Below are positions 35,795 to 48,776 of a DNA stretch of 64,000 nucleotides, piece after piece; positions within the stretch are counted from its first letter, which is position 1, and each line of letters begins with the position of its first letter. Below the pieces are notes generated by a model. It saw only the letters and a program-made list of their open reading frames with translations, did no database searches and was not told the DNA's origin. The stretch is from Plantago ovata (lineage: Eukaryota; Streptophyta; Magnoliopsida; Lamiales; Plantaginaceae). Position numbers and translations under genes: made by a program. The stretch is taken from NCBI GenBank assembly GCA_028274465.1, contig CM051458.1:84154085-84218084 (forward strand), given 5' to 3'.

Positions 35795-36479
35795 TTAACG
35801 ATGTGGTGTTTCACACGATAGAAAGGTAAGTCAGTAACTGTAGTGGCGTACAATTAAGGCTGCTTATACTGATGTACTCCTGGTGAATTATATTAATCTG
35901 TCTTTTGGGTATGAAACTAAGGCAATGTACGCTCTTATTCGCTAGTATGAATCTTATGGTGTTATTTATTCAATGCTGAAAATTACTTTCTATATGAATT
36001 AGCATATTAAATATTTTGCTGGTGCTCATGTTTACTGGCTTGCGTAATCAGCTATAGCATCGGATATGATTGTGTGAGATGAAAATTGCTGGTGGTGAAA
36101 ATTGCTGCGTATCTCATATCAAGTGCTTGATCATATGCTACAAGCTCCTGCATTTGTTTAGGTAGATTATGTGATAAATGTTTATGTTACCTTAACAATG
36201 GGGTTGAACTTATACCCACTTTGCAAATAGAGCAAAACTAGCTGGGAAAAGCTATACCTTAAGAAGAATGTGCCTTTCTTTCAGCTGTTTGCTGCAGCTG
36301 ACAATCCATCGCATCTTGATGTTTATTGGAAGCATTGCATCTTGCTTACAGGGTGCTTCTATTACTGTGTATTCTATCTGTTATTTGGTAGTTTGCTCAA
36401 CTCATTAGGAAGCCTACCTTTAGACCTTCCGAGATTTTCTTCAGAGGTATGCAAGGTACATCAAAGGTTCTCAATCTCT
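35795..36479. other. 3' flank of the TPR gene
   Basis: Probably 3' UTR with a possible intron from ~35828. No other gene is recognised. Confidence 0.5.
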
Positions 36480-37136
<657 letters not shown>

Positions 37137-37272
37137 TCCTGTTGGAATCGAATCAACAACAAATATTATTGCTTGTGTAGTTCATAGTTGGAAAGTCTTG
37201 CCTCCAGTGATGGTAATGTCTTCTTCGTGTTTGCTTCTTAACATCAGCTCGATCCCAGAAGTACCTGCCAAC
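37137..37272 (-). pseudogene. ARF-like GTPase fragment with frameshift
   Basis: The minus strand reads IWDVGRYFWDRADVKK..., then after a one-base frame change TTQAIIFVVDSIP, matching the switch 2 to G3/G4 region of ARF proteins. DVGRYFW and IIFVVDS both parallel the complete ARF-like gene at 12670-13269, including the unusual RYFW in place of the conserved GQ. Frames on either side are closed. Confidence 0.75.
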
Positions 37273-37366
37273 ATCCCAAATTGCTTACCTAGTTTTACTT
37301 CACAAATCTGAATGAAATGTATTCAATTAAATTAATATAATGCACTATTATTGTACCTACTCTTTT

Positions 37367-37450
37367 TTTTTTTAGCGGTTAAAAACCTTTTCATTAATAA
37401 AAGAGAGCATAAGAAGTGCTCGAGTACAAGAAAAAAAGACGTAAAATCTA
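37367..37450 (-). mobile_element. LINE 3' tail
   Basis: A T-run (complement of poly(A)) is followed by AGCGGTTAAAAACC, AATAAAAGAGAGCATAAG and TGCTCGAGTACAAG. Very similar sequence at 51545-51605 (ACGGTTAAAAATTAT, AAAGCATAAGTAATGCTC) marks the 3' end of another minus-strand LINE remnant. Confidence 0.6.
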
Positions 37451-38129
37451 AGTGGCGTATAAGCTTAATTAGCGTTGTAAGGTTGGTAATAGTAGTGTAT
37501 GAGTAGGAGTTCATATTTTTTTAGCCTCTTTCGATATTTATTTGCGAGTTATGAAGATCCACGGTATTATAATTTCTTAGTGTTTTTTAAAATAGACAAG
37601 TTATATTTCTTTTAATTCTGTTCACAAGTGATCACGAAGTAAGTTGAAAATGGAGTAAGTTTTGTGAACATATTAATTTTCCTGAACAAATAGGTACAAA
37701 ACATCTCTATTAGTACGTAGTATAAATTAGATTAATGTGTCAAAAACTTGAAAAAGAAGAGTATATGCTTTTCTTATATTTTGTTTGAATCTCTATTTTG
37801 GAGATTTTTAGCTTTTTATTCCGACTATAGCTTTCTTTCTCAAAGCTTCTGATTGTCGAAAGGGTCTAGTAGTGCTTATATTCAAGTAAATCACGACTTT
37901 CAGATAGTGACAGTGCACTACAGTGCATAACGTCTTTAACCTAAAAAACGTCACACGCTACTTTGCAAGGTCGCCACATAGGTGATTAAAACCTAGAAAT
38001 AAGCCAAAAAAAAAATCCGAAATGGGCCTGGACCTCTTTGCACCTGCTCCAACCCATCCAATCTCTCCCAATTGATAGATTTTCGTCAACCTTGGGTGGC
38101 TAGTTTTTTCTTCTTTTTTTTTCAAATAA
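37451..38129. other. AT-rich intergenic stretch
   Basis: No gene seen. Confidence 0.5.
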
Positions 38130-38330
38130 ATACTCCTCATCGTTTTTATAGATTCCTTATGTTTTATTTTGGATCGGAGTATTAGAAAGTTTGTATAATG
38201 AGTGTGGTGTTTGATTTAGTGACATGACTTACAATCAGATAAAAATTTGCCAAAAAATGAAACGTAAAAAATCTAAAAACAAAAAGCGGACAAAATAGAA
38301 TACATAAAACTCTAAAAAACGAATGGGTAT
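38130..38330. mobile_element. MITE of the GTTTGTATAATGAGTG family
   Basis: TACTCCTCATCGTTTTTATAG opens and AAAAAACGAATGGGTA closes the element. The interior (GTTTGTATAATGAGTGTGGT, TTAGTGACATGACTTACAAT) recurs at 52988-53195. Confidence 0.65.
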
Positions 38331-39407
38331 GACTTTTGAAGAGATTGATCCGTAACCTTTTGGCTACGGGTGTCTCAGCTCATTAGTTGACTAGCTAGAT
38401 GTCACATATGGTATCAATGAGAGCCATATACAATTCTTTAAAAACTGTAAGGTGCGATATGGTAGAAATACGGTTACTAATAAACTTGAATTGATTTTGG
38501 TCATATTCTTTATTTTTACTTCCATTTTTATTTTATTTTCCGACAATCAATCTAACATCTCGAATTCATATCTCTATTACTCCGTCAAAGTGCAGTATCC
38601 TGCATTCTAGATTCAGGTTCTTTCTTTACTCCTTTTAAATTGTTATCATCTTCCCTTCTAGAGAGGGCTGGTGTGGAAGGGTGGTTGCATATAAAAGAAA
38701 CATATGTGTGCACGTGGTTTTTTTCTTGTTTTTCTTTTATAAATTTGACTTGCTCATCACTTGATCTACTCACGAGATTAATAACACCTAACACATCCAC
38801 TTTATTGTTATTTACAGTATATGGATTAAAATTATATCCAACAACCTTAAGTAATTTCCTCAAAAAATATCATATCTATGTCTCCAACACAATTTTTATA
38901 ATGATTTGCTCACTCTGTTCACCAAATTACCAACTCTGTAGTTGGAGTTTAAACAACTAGTACTAAAATAAAATAAAAGCATTGTTCCACACTATGTTAT
39001 ACTTTTTCAACTTCAAACAAGTATTTGTCATCAATTATTCAATATCACCGTTCCATACATTACAATAATACAATCACAATTATTCTTTAAAACAAATCCA
39101 CAGTGTCTTTTTTAAATTTAAAAGAATAACTAATCCACATAGTAAAGGAAATTTATTTAATTGCTTCATTGACAACTTCTTATTAAGCATAATTACAAAA
39201 AGAGTGCATTTAGCACCTTTAATTGATGATCCAAATACTTGATACACTACACTAGATTACATGATAATATGTTACAACGGACTATAAGAGATTTACTATT
39301 TGGCTTCCAATTCACAGCCCCAAAAAAACTACTACTATAGCCTATACTACATTCTAGAAGATTACTTGATACCGAAACCACAAATACTCTGAAATGAAGG
39401 GGCTGGA
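38331..39407. other. 3' flank of the receptor kinase gene
   Basis: Includes the 3' UTR of the minus-strand gene. No other gene or repeat recognised. Confidence 0.5.
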
Positions 39408-42400
39408 TTACAATTTGTCACCTTCTCTCAACTCTTGCATCTTGCTTACACCATCTTTTGTTACAATGATCCCAACTAACTTGCAAGGCTCAGCTTCTTC
39501 TAACATCTGAACTACAGCCCTCATTGTTGGCCTCAAAGTTGGCAGTTTTGCTGTGCACAAAATTGCAACTTTCAGAATTTTTATGGATTCTTCTCTGTAA
39601 ACTTCAGGAATGGCTGAATCCACCATACTTAACACACTTTCTTTGGATCTCAAGTTGCTGCAGACCCAATCTACTATGTCTCTGTTCTCCCCAAACTCGG
39701 GTTCTATCGGCCTCTTCCCCGTCACAAGCTCCATTAGTACGACGCCAAAGCTATAAACATCGCTTTTCTCGTTCACTTTACTTGTGTAGCCGTATTCTGC
39801 ATATCAAACACAATGTTAGATAAGTGATCAAATGAACGAAAACATTTTATACAAAACGAAGCGAACAGTCTGATGTTTTCACCAGGGGCGATGTAGCCGT
39901 GAGTCCCTGCTATGACTTGAGTAGAGTCCTTGTTCGGGTTAGCTTGAACGATCTTTGCAAGACCAAAATCTGCGATGACAGGCTTCAACATCTCGTCTAG
40001 CAAGATGTTGCTCGACTTAACATCACGGTGAATGACCGGCTTGTCACAACCGTGATGCAAATACTCGAGCCCCTTTGCTGCCCCAAGTGCGATGTCGTAT
40101 CTCGTGTACCAATCAAGTACCATCTTATTAGAGCTATGAAGCCTATCCCATAAACTCCCATTAGGCATGTACTCATACACCAACAAACTTGAGTCCTCAC
40201 TAGTTATGCTGCAAAACAACTTCACCACATTTATGTGTCGAATCGAACTCAATGTTTGCACCTCCGCCTCGAATTCCTTGCACTTAGTCTTACATCTCGA
40301 CAGCATCGGAGTAGACCCGCTTATCCTTTTCCGACCATTGCCATTCTCCGAATGCCATATATGTTTCACCGCCAACTCTTTGTCGTTCCCGACCACAACT
40401 CGGTACACATTGCCTGATCCGCCTTTCCCTATCAAATTCTCCTGTTTGACAGAATCAAGAATCTCATCCTCTGTAAATGTCAGCACATGGAACGACTTAA
40501 AGTCCCATGAGTCCTCCTTCAGAGATCGTTCGCCTTCCTGTTTTCCTTTCTTCTTCAAGTAACAGAATGTCACAAGATACACAACCATGGCAGCCAAAGC
40601 CACCACAAGGCATACCAGGATCGTTCCGAGGTGACTGTGCGACACACCAGATCCCCGCGAACACCTCCTGAATCCTCCAATGTCATCGCTGCAAAGACCA
40701 GCATTGCCTGTAAAGCTACCATTACTAGCCATACTTAAAAGTGACCCCGGTATAGTGCCAATCAACCGATTATCCGAGAGATCAAGAAGGTTGAGCCTCA
40801 GTGAAGCTAAGCTCCGCGGAATCTGCCCGGACAGCTGATTACTCGATAAATTCAAGAAATTAAGACCGTGCAACATGCCTAAGCTCGTCGGGATCTCCCC
40901 TGTAAACGAATTGTGAGCCAAATTTATCTCATTGATCGACACACATGAGCTTAACGAATCCGGCAACAAACCAGAGAACATATTCCCCGGAAGCAGAAGA
41001 GTTGTCAGCTTATCCAACTCCCCGATCGAATGCGGTATACTCCCCGAAAACCGATTGTTACTCGTGTCAATAGCAACCAAACCAGAAGCATTCGCAATCT
41101 CCCTTGGCAGTTCACCAGACAGCCTATTATTCGCAAGCATAAGCTGTCCTAGCGATTTCGCCTTCCCTATATCCGAAGTAACACTCCCTTCAAGCTCATT
41201 GTCCGCAAGATCAATAATCTCCGCATTAGGCAAGCCCCATAATCCACTCGGAACTCGACCCGTCAACCTGTTCTTGTTAACCCGGAAGCGGATCAACGTC
41301 GAACAGTTAGCGTACGTCTCTGGAATCTCCCCTGTAAACTCATTCTCCAGCATCAGAAGCTTCCTCATAGTACCCTTGTTACACATATACGGCGGAATAG
41401 GCCCTGTTAAGAAATTCGTCGACACGTCAATGAAGTCGAAATTCGCCCATGAGCCTAAATTCGTCGGTAACGAGCCAGTAAGCTGATTCTCATACAAAGA
41501 CAAGTTGACGAGATTCTTAAACTCTCCCAACTCCGGCGGAATCTCGCCGGTAAACTTGTTCTGCAAAAGCTGCAAGCTCTTCAACTTACTCAGGGACTTG
41601 ATCTCGGAGAGATTTCCTTCCAGATAGTTAGTCGAACCGTCGAAAAACTCGAGGTTCGTGAGATTACCAAACCCAACAGGCAACTCGCCAGTCAGCTCGT
41701 TCTCGTAAAACTCGAGCATCCACAGCTTCGTTAGCTTCGTGATCGAAGATGGAAGTCTCCCTGTTAAGTAATTCTGTGAGAGCTCCAAATCAACAAGCTC
41801 GACCAAATTCCCGATTTCCTCAGGAATCTCGCCTTCGATACTACAATTCGACATGTAAAGCCACCGCAGGCTCATCAGGTTGAGAATCGTGGCTGGAAAC
41901 GGAGTTTTATCGAACGGATTGTCTCCGATACTCAACACTTGCAGAGTGGAAATGTTCCGGAGCGATTCGAACGGGAAAGCTCCTGAGAATCCGCTTCTGT
42001 TCAGATACAGGGTCTCTAAGCTCGTGAGAGGTGAGATATCAGGAAATGGACCGGAGAAGAAGTTGTTTCCGAAATCGAGGTATTTAAGCGAGACGCAGGC
42101 TTGGAGGTCTTTTTGGTTAAGTTGTCCGTTTAAGTTGTTGAACGAGATGGTGAGTTTGTGGAGGGATTTGAGGGAGCAGATGGAGGTTAAGGGGAGTGAG
42201 CCGGTGAGGTGTTGGTAGGAGAGGTTGAGTTCGGTTACGGAGGTGTTTGTTGAGTCGCATGTGACGCCGGAGAAGGTGCATAAGTTGGTGTTTGGTAGCC
42301 ATGAGTTGAAGATGGTGGTGGTGGTGGTTTGGAAGGAAGTTTTGATGGAGAGGAGGGAGTGGAGGTCGTCGGAGTATGCGGCTGAGAAGAGGATGGAGAG

Positions 42401-42439
42401 GAGGAGGAGGAGGAGGGAGGTGGTGGTGTCCGCCGCCAT
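39408..42439 (-). CDS. LRR receptor-like kinase of the HAIKU2/RLK7 (LRR-XI) type, two exons
   Basis: Exon 1 is 42439-39883 and exon 2 is 39796-39408, with donor CCTG|GTGAAA and acceptor TATGCAG; the intron is 86 bp and splits the kinase just after GYIAP, giving 981 residues. Residues 1-23 form a signal peptide (LLLLLLSILFSAAYS). An LRR N-cap (CTFSGVTCD) and about 20 leucine-rich repeats of the plant LxxNxLTGxIP type follow. A transmembrane helix lies at ~604-626. The kinase has K692 (LAVKHIW), HRDVKSSN (804-811, D806), DFG (824-826), GTHGYIAPE and SDVYSFGVVLMELVTGK. Pairing of HRD and lysine indicates an active kinase at the plasma membrane. HAIKU2 controls seed size through endosperm growth and RLK7 binds PIP peptides; which of these this is cannot be decided here. 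A 224-bp piece of it occurs at 32598-32821. Confidence 0.93.
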
Positions 42440-45400
42440 GGCGGTGTAGTGGTGTGGGTTTGTTTGATGTGGAGAAAATGGAATGGAAGTGATTAGTAGT
42501 CAAAACAGAGTGGCGTGCGTGTGTGGAAAGATCATGGAAGGTGGCGCCATTTTAATAGCTTGACTTGTCCTCATGCTGGATTTTACTTTACTCTACAGTA
42601 CTACTCTATTACAATAATTTCTTAAATGACTTGAGGTATTATTGTAATGTAATTTTATATGCTACTTTGAAACAAATCATTGTCAAGAGCGGGAAATTAG
42701 TTTTATGCATTTTTGGGGAATGTGGTAGTCTTATCTTATCCAAGGCTGAGGGATCAAAGTTGCCTCAAGATAAACAAACATGATCAATTCAGAGGTAAGG
42801 TAATTGAAGATTGCTTTCATTGCAGGGCATGAAATTAACGAAATTGTTGAGACGTCATTTATAACTTTGAAGGAAAGGACATATGCATATTAATATTATT
42901 AACCAGTCTTTAAGGGAAACATGCATGATTTTGTTGTTAATCAATGTTATACATAAAGGGAGAGTAACTACAAATTGGGTGACAACTGACAAGCCTTCCA
43001 GAAAGTAACAATGATGGCAAAATTATACTACTACATTTTATACACAAGGCTGCAACAGAAAGTATGAGTACTCTTCAACGGGAGATTGAATCTTTTGAGT
43101 TATGACTTGTGAACTTATGACTGAATAATTCATGTGACTTTTAAGTTTTAACCATATGGTCGTGCTTTGTCCAAGTTTTTCAAACAATTACTTTTTACTC
43201 TATAGTCAAACTGCAATACATGAATTGAAGTCTCCAGTCCACAAGTACATAAGTTTGGGGTGAATTGCATTTTTTGGTCCACTAACTCAAAGTTACATTC
43301 ATACATGACCCTACATAAATTCTAAAAGATACATACTTGCGTTATAGAGAGTACGTCCTAGATGACCAAACCTGCAATTTCCTAGTTCTGCGTTTTTTGT
43401 CCTAACATCATATGAATGAATTGTTTCAGATTGTTTCATACAAACATGCCTCATTGAGAAAATTCACAATTTTGTTAAATCCTAACCCTAAATTTCGAAA
43501 TTGAGTCAAAATTTCAAAATTTATTTACCATGGCATGAACCATAAACCCAGTTCGAACCTAATTTCATGGATAGAGGTGTACATCGGATTGGATCTGATC
43601 TGACTAAGCCAATCTTATTTTTTAGATTTTTTGAACTCGTATAGAAAATTACTAAATTTGTAATCCAATTTGAAGCTCTCGGAACGGATTAAGGCTAATC
43701 CGACATGGAAAAATATTGTGGAAAACCGGATATTGAAGTTGATCTAAACTTCCATGTTTGGTTCCTACTTGCATCACAATAGTTTCACAATGCCATGGAT
43801 ATGAAACAATAAATTAGGCATGGCAAGTGGGATTTGCTCATTCAACTCTCAGTCCGGCCATTTTGTATTGTATCTGAAAATGCTGACACCCGAAATCCAA
43901 TTTCACATGGCCAATTCTGGGCCGCGAAACAACATGTCCGCTACTGTTGGGCCGGACAGCAACAAGAGACAAAATAGCAACGAACTGCTACAAGTTGGGT
44001 GCTGGATTTGAAGGAAAAAGGTAGGGAAACCCTACCAAACGGCTCCTATCATGCAATGGGTTTGATTTTGAACTGACATTTTTACTGATTATCTAATTAA
44101 AAACACATTAGTATTATATTCGATGATATTTAGTCCAAAACACAAAATTCTATGCACAACACAAATAGTCAACAAATACTCACACTAGCTAGTCATTTCG
44201 GATTTACCAACCAGAGCACTACTATTGACGTACATTGCTTGTCATTCAATTCTAAAAATCTCGTGATTAAGTACTTATAGTCTATAGAGTCGTGTAACAT
44301 TTTAGCCGTGGATATTAGCATAAAAATTAAGGTCTTCTTTGTATCTAATCAAAATCAAGAAAATATGTAGCACCTAAATACCTAATGATTATGATATGGT
44401 TATGATTTAAGATGTAATGGGTCGGAAACTAGTGTGCAAAAACAAGAAGGGTTTGGAAAATGGGAGATAGACAAGAAAGATCACAACTTTTGTCACATTA
44501 GGCAAAACAAAGAAAATATACACAATACTACTATTAAGATAAGGGAGGAGAGTACAGAACTACAGATAATACATTAATATTTGGCATCATATTTCGCTGT
44601 CTGTTCACATTAAATTTGACATCAGAGGTTTTTAGTTTAGTACATTTCATTTCACAGTTGGAAGGTGCAATTCAACAAGTCCAAACCGTAACGAAACTTC
44701 TTCATTTGGCCGCCTACTTTGACTTGCTAACCCCCCACGTGAATTTCAATTTTATTCACCTCTTTTCTATCTTCTGCCCGACACCCATTTTTAGTTTTAT
44801 TTTCTTGTTTTAATACAAAGAAAATACCTACTACTACTATTACCATTAATTCTTAGAATTTTCAAGCTCTATAAAAGTATTTGCCGTTTGTTTTAACGAA
44901 AATTTTGCAGGTGAATTTTTATTTTGATGGGTAAATACCTCCGAATTCTCTTTCAGTTGTTGTGTTTCATTCTTGGATAAAAAAAGAAACGAAAAAAAGA
45001 AACAAGTAACAAAAAAAAAAAAAAAAATGAAGACTGCTAATCTTTAATTTTATGATAATTGTTATAGGCATCAGATTTTCTTGTAAGAAAAGTCGTTTGC
45101 TTATATTAAAATGAAAAACTTGAGTCTAGAAGGCCCTGTGATTGTCAATTTGGCAAAGTTAAATACTTCTAATAAATTAATAAATAAAAAGGTTTGAATA
45201 AAAATATTGCATATTGGGTGACTGGTGAGTATATTATGCAAATCTAATTCACTACAGCATTATATTATTCTATTCCTCTAATGATTTAGATTTAGAGAAT
45301 AACGAGTCTATCATTTTGTTGGTTGAACTACATTGTAGACCAATCATTCAAGAAGAATCAATGTACATACAAGAATGTAGAGGCAGAGCATTAGATAAAT

Positions 45401-46026
45401 CTATTCGGGGTTCCAAAACTTATACGTCCCTGCTAAATTTTATTTGATTTTGTTGATTTTTTAAAATTTATTTTTTACTCCAAATTAATCATAATTTATA
45501 TCGAAAAAGTAATTTAAAAAATTATATTATGAAAATATAAGATTTGCACTTTCATAATATAATTTCAAATATTAATTTTACGGTACGATTTAGGATTAAT
45601 TCAGAATCAATCAGAGACTAAAAACAATTAACAAAATCAAATAGGAAGGTTTAACCGGACGGATCAAGTACTTATGTTCCATAACAAATGGTACTGCATT
45701 GAGGAGTGTGGAATAATTTCTCACATTTTGAACTTCTCCAAACCATGTTCTTCTACCATTCCTCATTTCCTCTCTTGTCTATGGATATTCTTTCTCCGTA
45801 ATTATAAATCCACCCTAATTAAATATGTTTTTTTTTAATAATAAAATTAGAATGCCGCACATTTTACAAAATGGAATAGAGTCCAAAGTATTGGCAGTTG
45901 AGGATTAATTATTTTTTTAACACACAATCAAAATTCATTGATTAAACAAGAGTAGGTACAGTTTTTCGATTATCCCGACAGCTTACGGCCTATGCTACTT
46001 TTAAGAACTCTACTGTGAATAATATA
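42440..46026. other. Long upstream/intergenic stretch without a recognised gene
   Basis: Holds the receptor kinase promoter at its left end. Short frames only; no domain and no complete repeat recognised. Confidence 0.55.
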
Positions 46027-46270
46027 TACTTCCTCTGTTTCATTACAACGTTCCTAAGGGGACTATTCATCGCAACCTTTGACCACGTATAACTCCTAAA
46101 TTACAATAGAGAAAAATATAATAAAATTATATTATGAAACTAAATGGAGTATATTTTCATAATCAACTTTTAATTTATATTGATACAGTTTAATTTAAAA
46201 GTTATACATGGGCAAAGGTCGCGATGAATAGTCCCCTTAGGAACTTTGTAATGAAACGGAGGAAGTATAT
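46027..46270. mobile_element. Stowaway-like MITE with long arms
   Basis: TACTTCCTCTGTTTCATTAC at the left pairs with GTAATGAAACGGAGGAAGTA at the right almost perfectly. The inner blocks GTTCCTAAGGGGACTATTCA and TGAATAGTCCCCTTAGGAAC are also complementary. Confidence 0.9.
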
Positions 46271-46384
46271 TAGTTGTATAAATTTTAAAACATTCCCCAA
46301 CTCTATAATTACGACAAAAATCGACAAATTCTAAACACTTAAATCTATTAGATCCCACAAAATTTAAATGCTAAATCCTAAACT

Positions 46385-48776
46385 TTTTTTTTGAGACGAA
46401 AAAATATGGTTTTATTCATAACCATCATCAAAGAGCCAACTTGCTCAAAGTATAACAGAACAATCAAAGCACTAGCCAAAGATAAGGTAAAAAACAAGAA
46501 AGAACATACTGACTAAAGAAAAAAAATAACCAAAGAAGAAAACTCCTGATAGCCAAAAACTGAAGCAGCTAGCCTGGTTCTGAAAACTCGAAAGGGAGGG
46601 AAATAAACCCCATAGCATCGAAGACAAAACCATGGCACAGTTTGTGTGCTAGCTGGTTCGCCTCTCTTCTTATATGTTGAACTTTAAATAGCTCAAAATC
46701 TGTGGACAAAGACTGAACAGCTGCATAAACGTTGCCATTGGGGGCCAACTATGTCGAACCTGAGATAATATCCAACACCACTTGCAGGGCATCGCCTTCT
46801 AGAATAACTTTCGAGTATCCCAGATGTTTCGCCAATTCCAGCCCCATTTTAGCAGCAAGTAATTCTGCGGTACCGACATCATGATGCGCGTCTAGTTTGC
46901 GCCTCTGCCAGGCTAGGATAAAGCCAGTATGGTCGCGGCAAACTGCAGATATACCACCGAGCGAGCCGTCAAAAGGGACGGCTGCGTCGAAATTAATCTT
47001 AACCACACCAGCATCAGGCGGCTTCCAAGGTCCTTGAATAGTATGCTGCTTATCAAAAAACTGCCCCACTGGCTTGTATGCATTAGCTCGATGGAAAAAA
47101 GTCAAATTCCAAACAAAATGCACCATGCTCATGGAATCAGCAGGCAAATCTTCATATTTAAGCTTATTACGGACATGCCATATACTCCAACAACATATAA
47201 CAAATTCACCGAACTTCTCATCATCCAGCCTTATTCGCACACCAATTTCCCACTCCCAGATATCAATAGCTGATATAAAAATAGCATTTGCTGGAAACAG
47301 AGCTAGCGCCCAGACTTGCCTCGCAAAATGGCAGTCACGAAAGACATGAAGAAGGGATTCTGATTCAGTCCCACAAAGTTCACAGTTCGGGCTTTGTGCA
47401 AGATGCCTCCTACAAAGTTCATTATTCGATGGCAATATACCATGGAGCATACGCCACAAAAAGAGTTTAACTTTGGGAGGAACCCGCATGGACCACACAA
47501 AATTCCAGTTATGAGTCAAGGGATTGGAGCAAGTACCATTCTGGGTTGCCGCCCTTCTTGTTTTTAGTGTCATGGCAAGACGGTACGCCGACTTGACTGA
47601 ATATATCCCCGATTTTGTGTGGTGCCAAATTAAGACATCATCATCAGAAACATGAGCCAATGAAATTTTCATGATCTCCTCTACATCATCCTGCCAAAAA
47701 AGATAATGAAGGATGGATAAGTCCCATTCATGAGAGTGAGGGTGAATTAAAAAAGAGACCTGCAAGGGGCCTTCACTATACAAATCCGGAGTTTTAGGTT
47801 TAAAAGAGTCATAGCTTGGAATCCATCTATCCTCCCAAATACTAATATTTTCCCCGCTACCCACTCTCCAACGCATGCCTTCTTTCACAAGATCTTTAGC
47901 AGCTAAAATGCTTTTCCAAGTAAAAGAAGCATTAGGATTATGCACGGTGTCAAATATAGAGGTATGGGGAAAATATTTTGCTTTAAAAAGTTTACTCAAA
48001 AGGGAGTGAGGTTCCGAAAAAATTCTCCAGACCTGTTTATCAAGTAGAGCTAGATTGAAAGCCCTTAGGTCCCTAAAACCCAAGCCCCCATCACGTTTAC
48101 TTAGACACAAAGTATCCCATTTAACCCAATGCATATTCTTGTCCTTGCCATTACTCCACCAATAATTAGAGATATGGGATTCAATCTCTTTTAGCAGAGT
48201 ATCAGGCAACTTAAAACAACACATAACATACGTGGGGATAGCATTCAAAACAAATTTAATCATGACCTCTTTACCCGCTTTAGAAAGAAACTTGCCTTCA
48301 AAATATTGAATTTTTTTCCAAACTTTTTCCCTCAGCCAATCAAAGATTTCTTTTTTGCTTTTGCCTAAAGTAGTAGGTAAGCCAAGATACTTTTCATGCC
48401 TATCGACAATTTTCACATTCAGAATACTTTGGATACTATCAATAGTAGCAGCCTGGATATTACGACTAAACACAATATTAGACTTATCCAAATTGATTAC
48501 TTGACCAGAACCCAAACTGTAAATATGCAAAATATGTCTAATAGTTTCAGCAGCAGTAATAGAAGCTTGGCAGAAAATCATTGTATCATCAGCAAACAAA
48601 AGATGAGAAATCTCAGGAGCATTAGCATTTACTCTAATGCCTTTTATACGCCCAGTAGAAGTAGCATGAGCAAAAAGAGAACAGAGGGCCTCAGTACAAA
48701 ACAAAAAGAGATAGGGTGAGAGAGGATTCTCTTGTCTAATTCCACGTGTAGGATAAAAAGGACTTATACTCAATTC
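46385..48776 (-). mobile_element. 5'-truncated LINE (L1-type)
   Basis: The insertion carries a terminal A-run (complement of 46385-46392), a 3' UTR and about three quarters of ORF2. The 5' end lies near 48776, inside the RT domain. No target duplication was found between the flanks. It is too damaged to move by itself. Confidence 0.85.
46570..48773 (-). pseudogene. LINE ORF2: RT, zinc-knuckle, RNase H, damaged
   Basis: One long frame runs from 48773 to a stop at 46749. It includes reverse transcriptase from the GIRQ motif through the catalytic LLFADDTMIF and the thumb (KYLGLP, LSKAGKEVMIKFV, GGLGFRDL). The zf-RVT region (VPPKVKLFLWRML, CELCG, H-x-DC) and RNase H (KINFDAAV, GTAELLAAKMGLELA, ILEGDALQV) follow. 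The frame breaks near 46750 and the rest of RNase H (QHIRREANQLAHKLCHG) continues in another frame to a stop at 46570. The RT motif usually read as RQGDPLSP is RQENPLSP. 5'-truncated and frameshifted, hence a pseudogene. Confidence 0.88.

Noticed and set aside
42117-42503. His/Pro-rich minus-strand frame at the start of the receptor kinase gene
   Set aside because: Out-of-frame shadow of the signal peptide and LRR cap.
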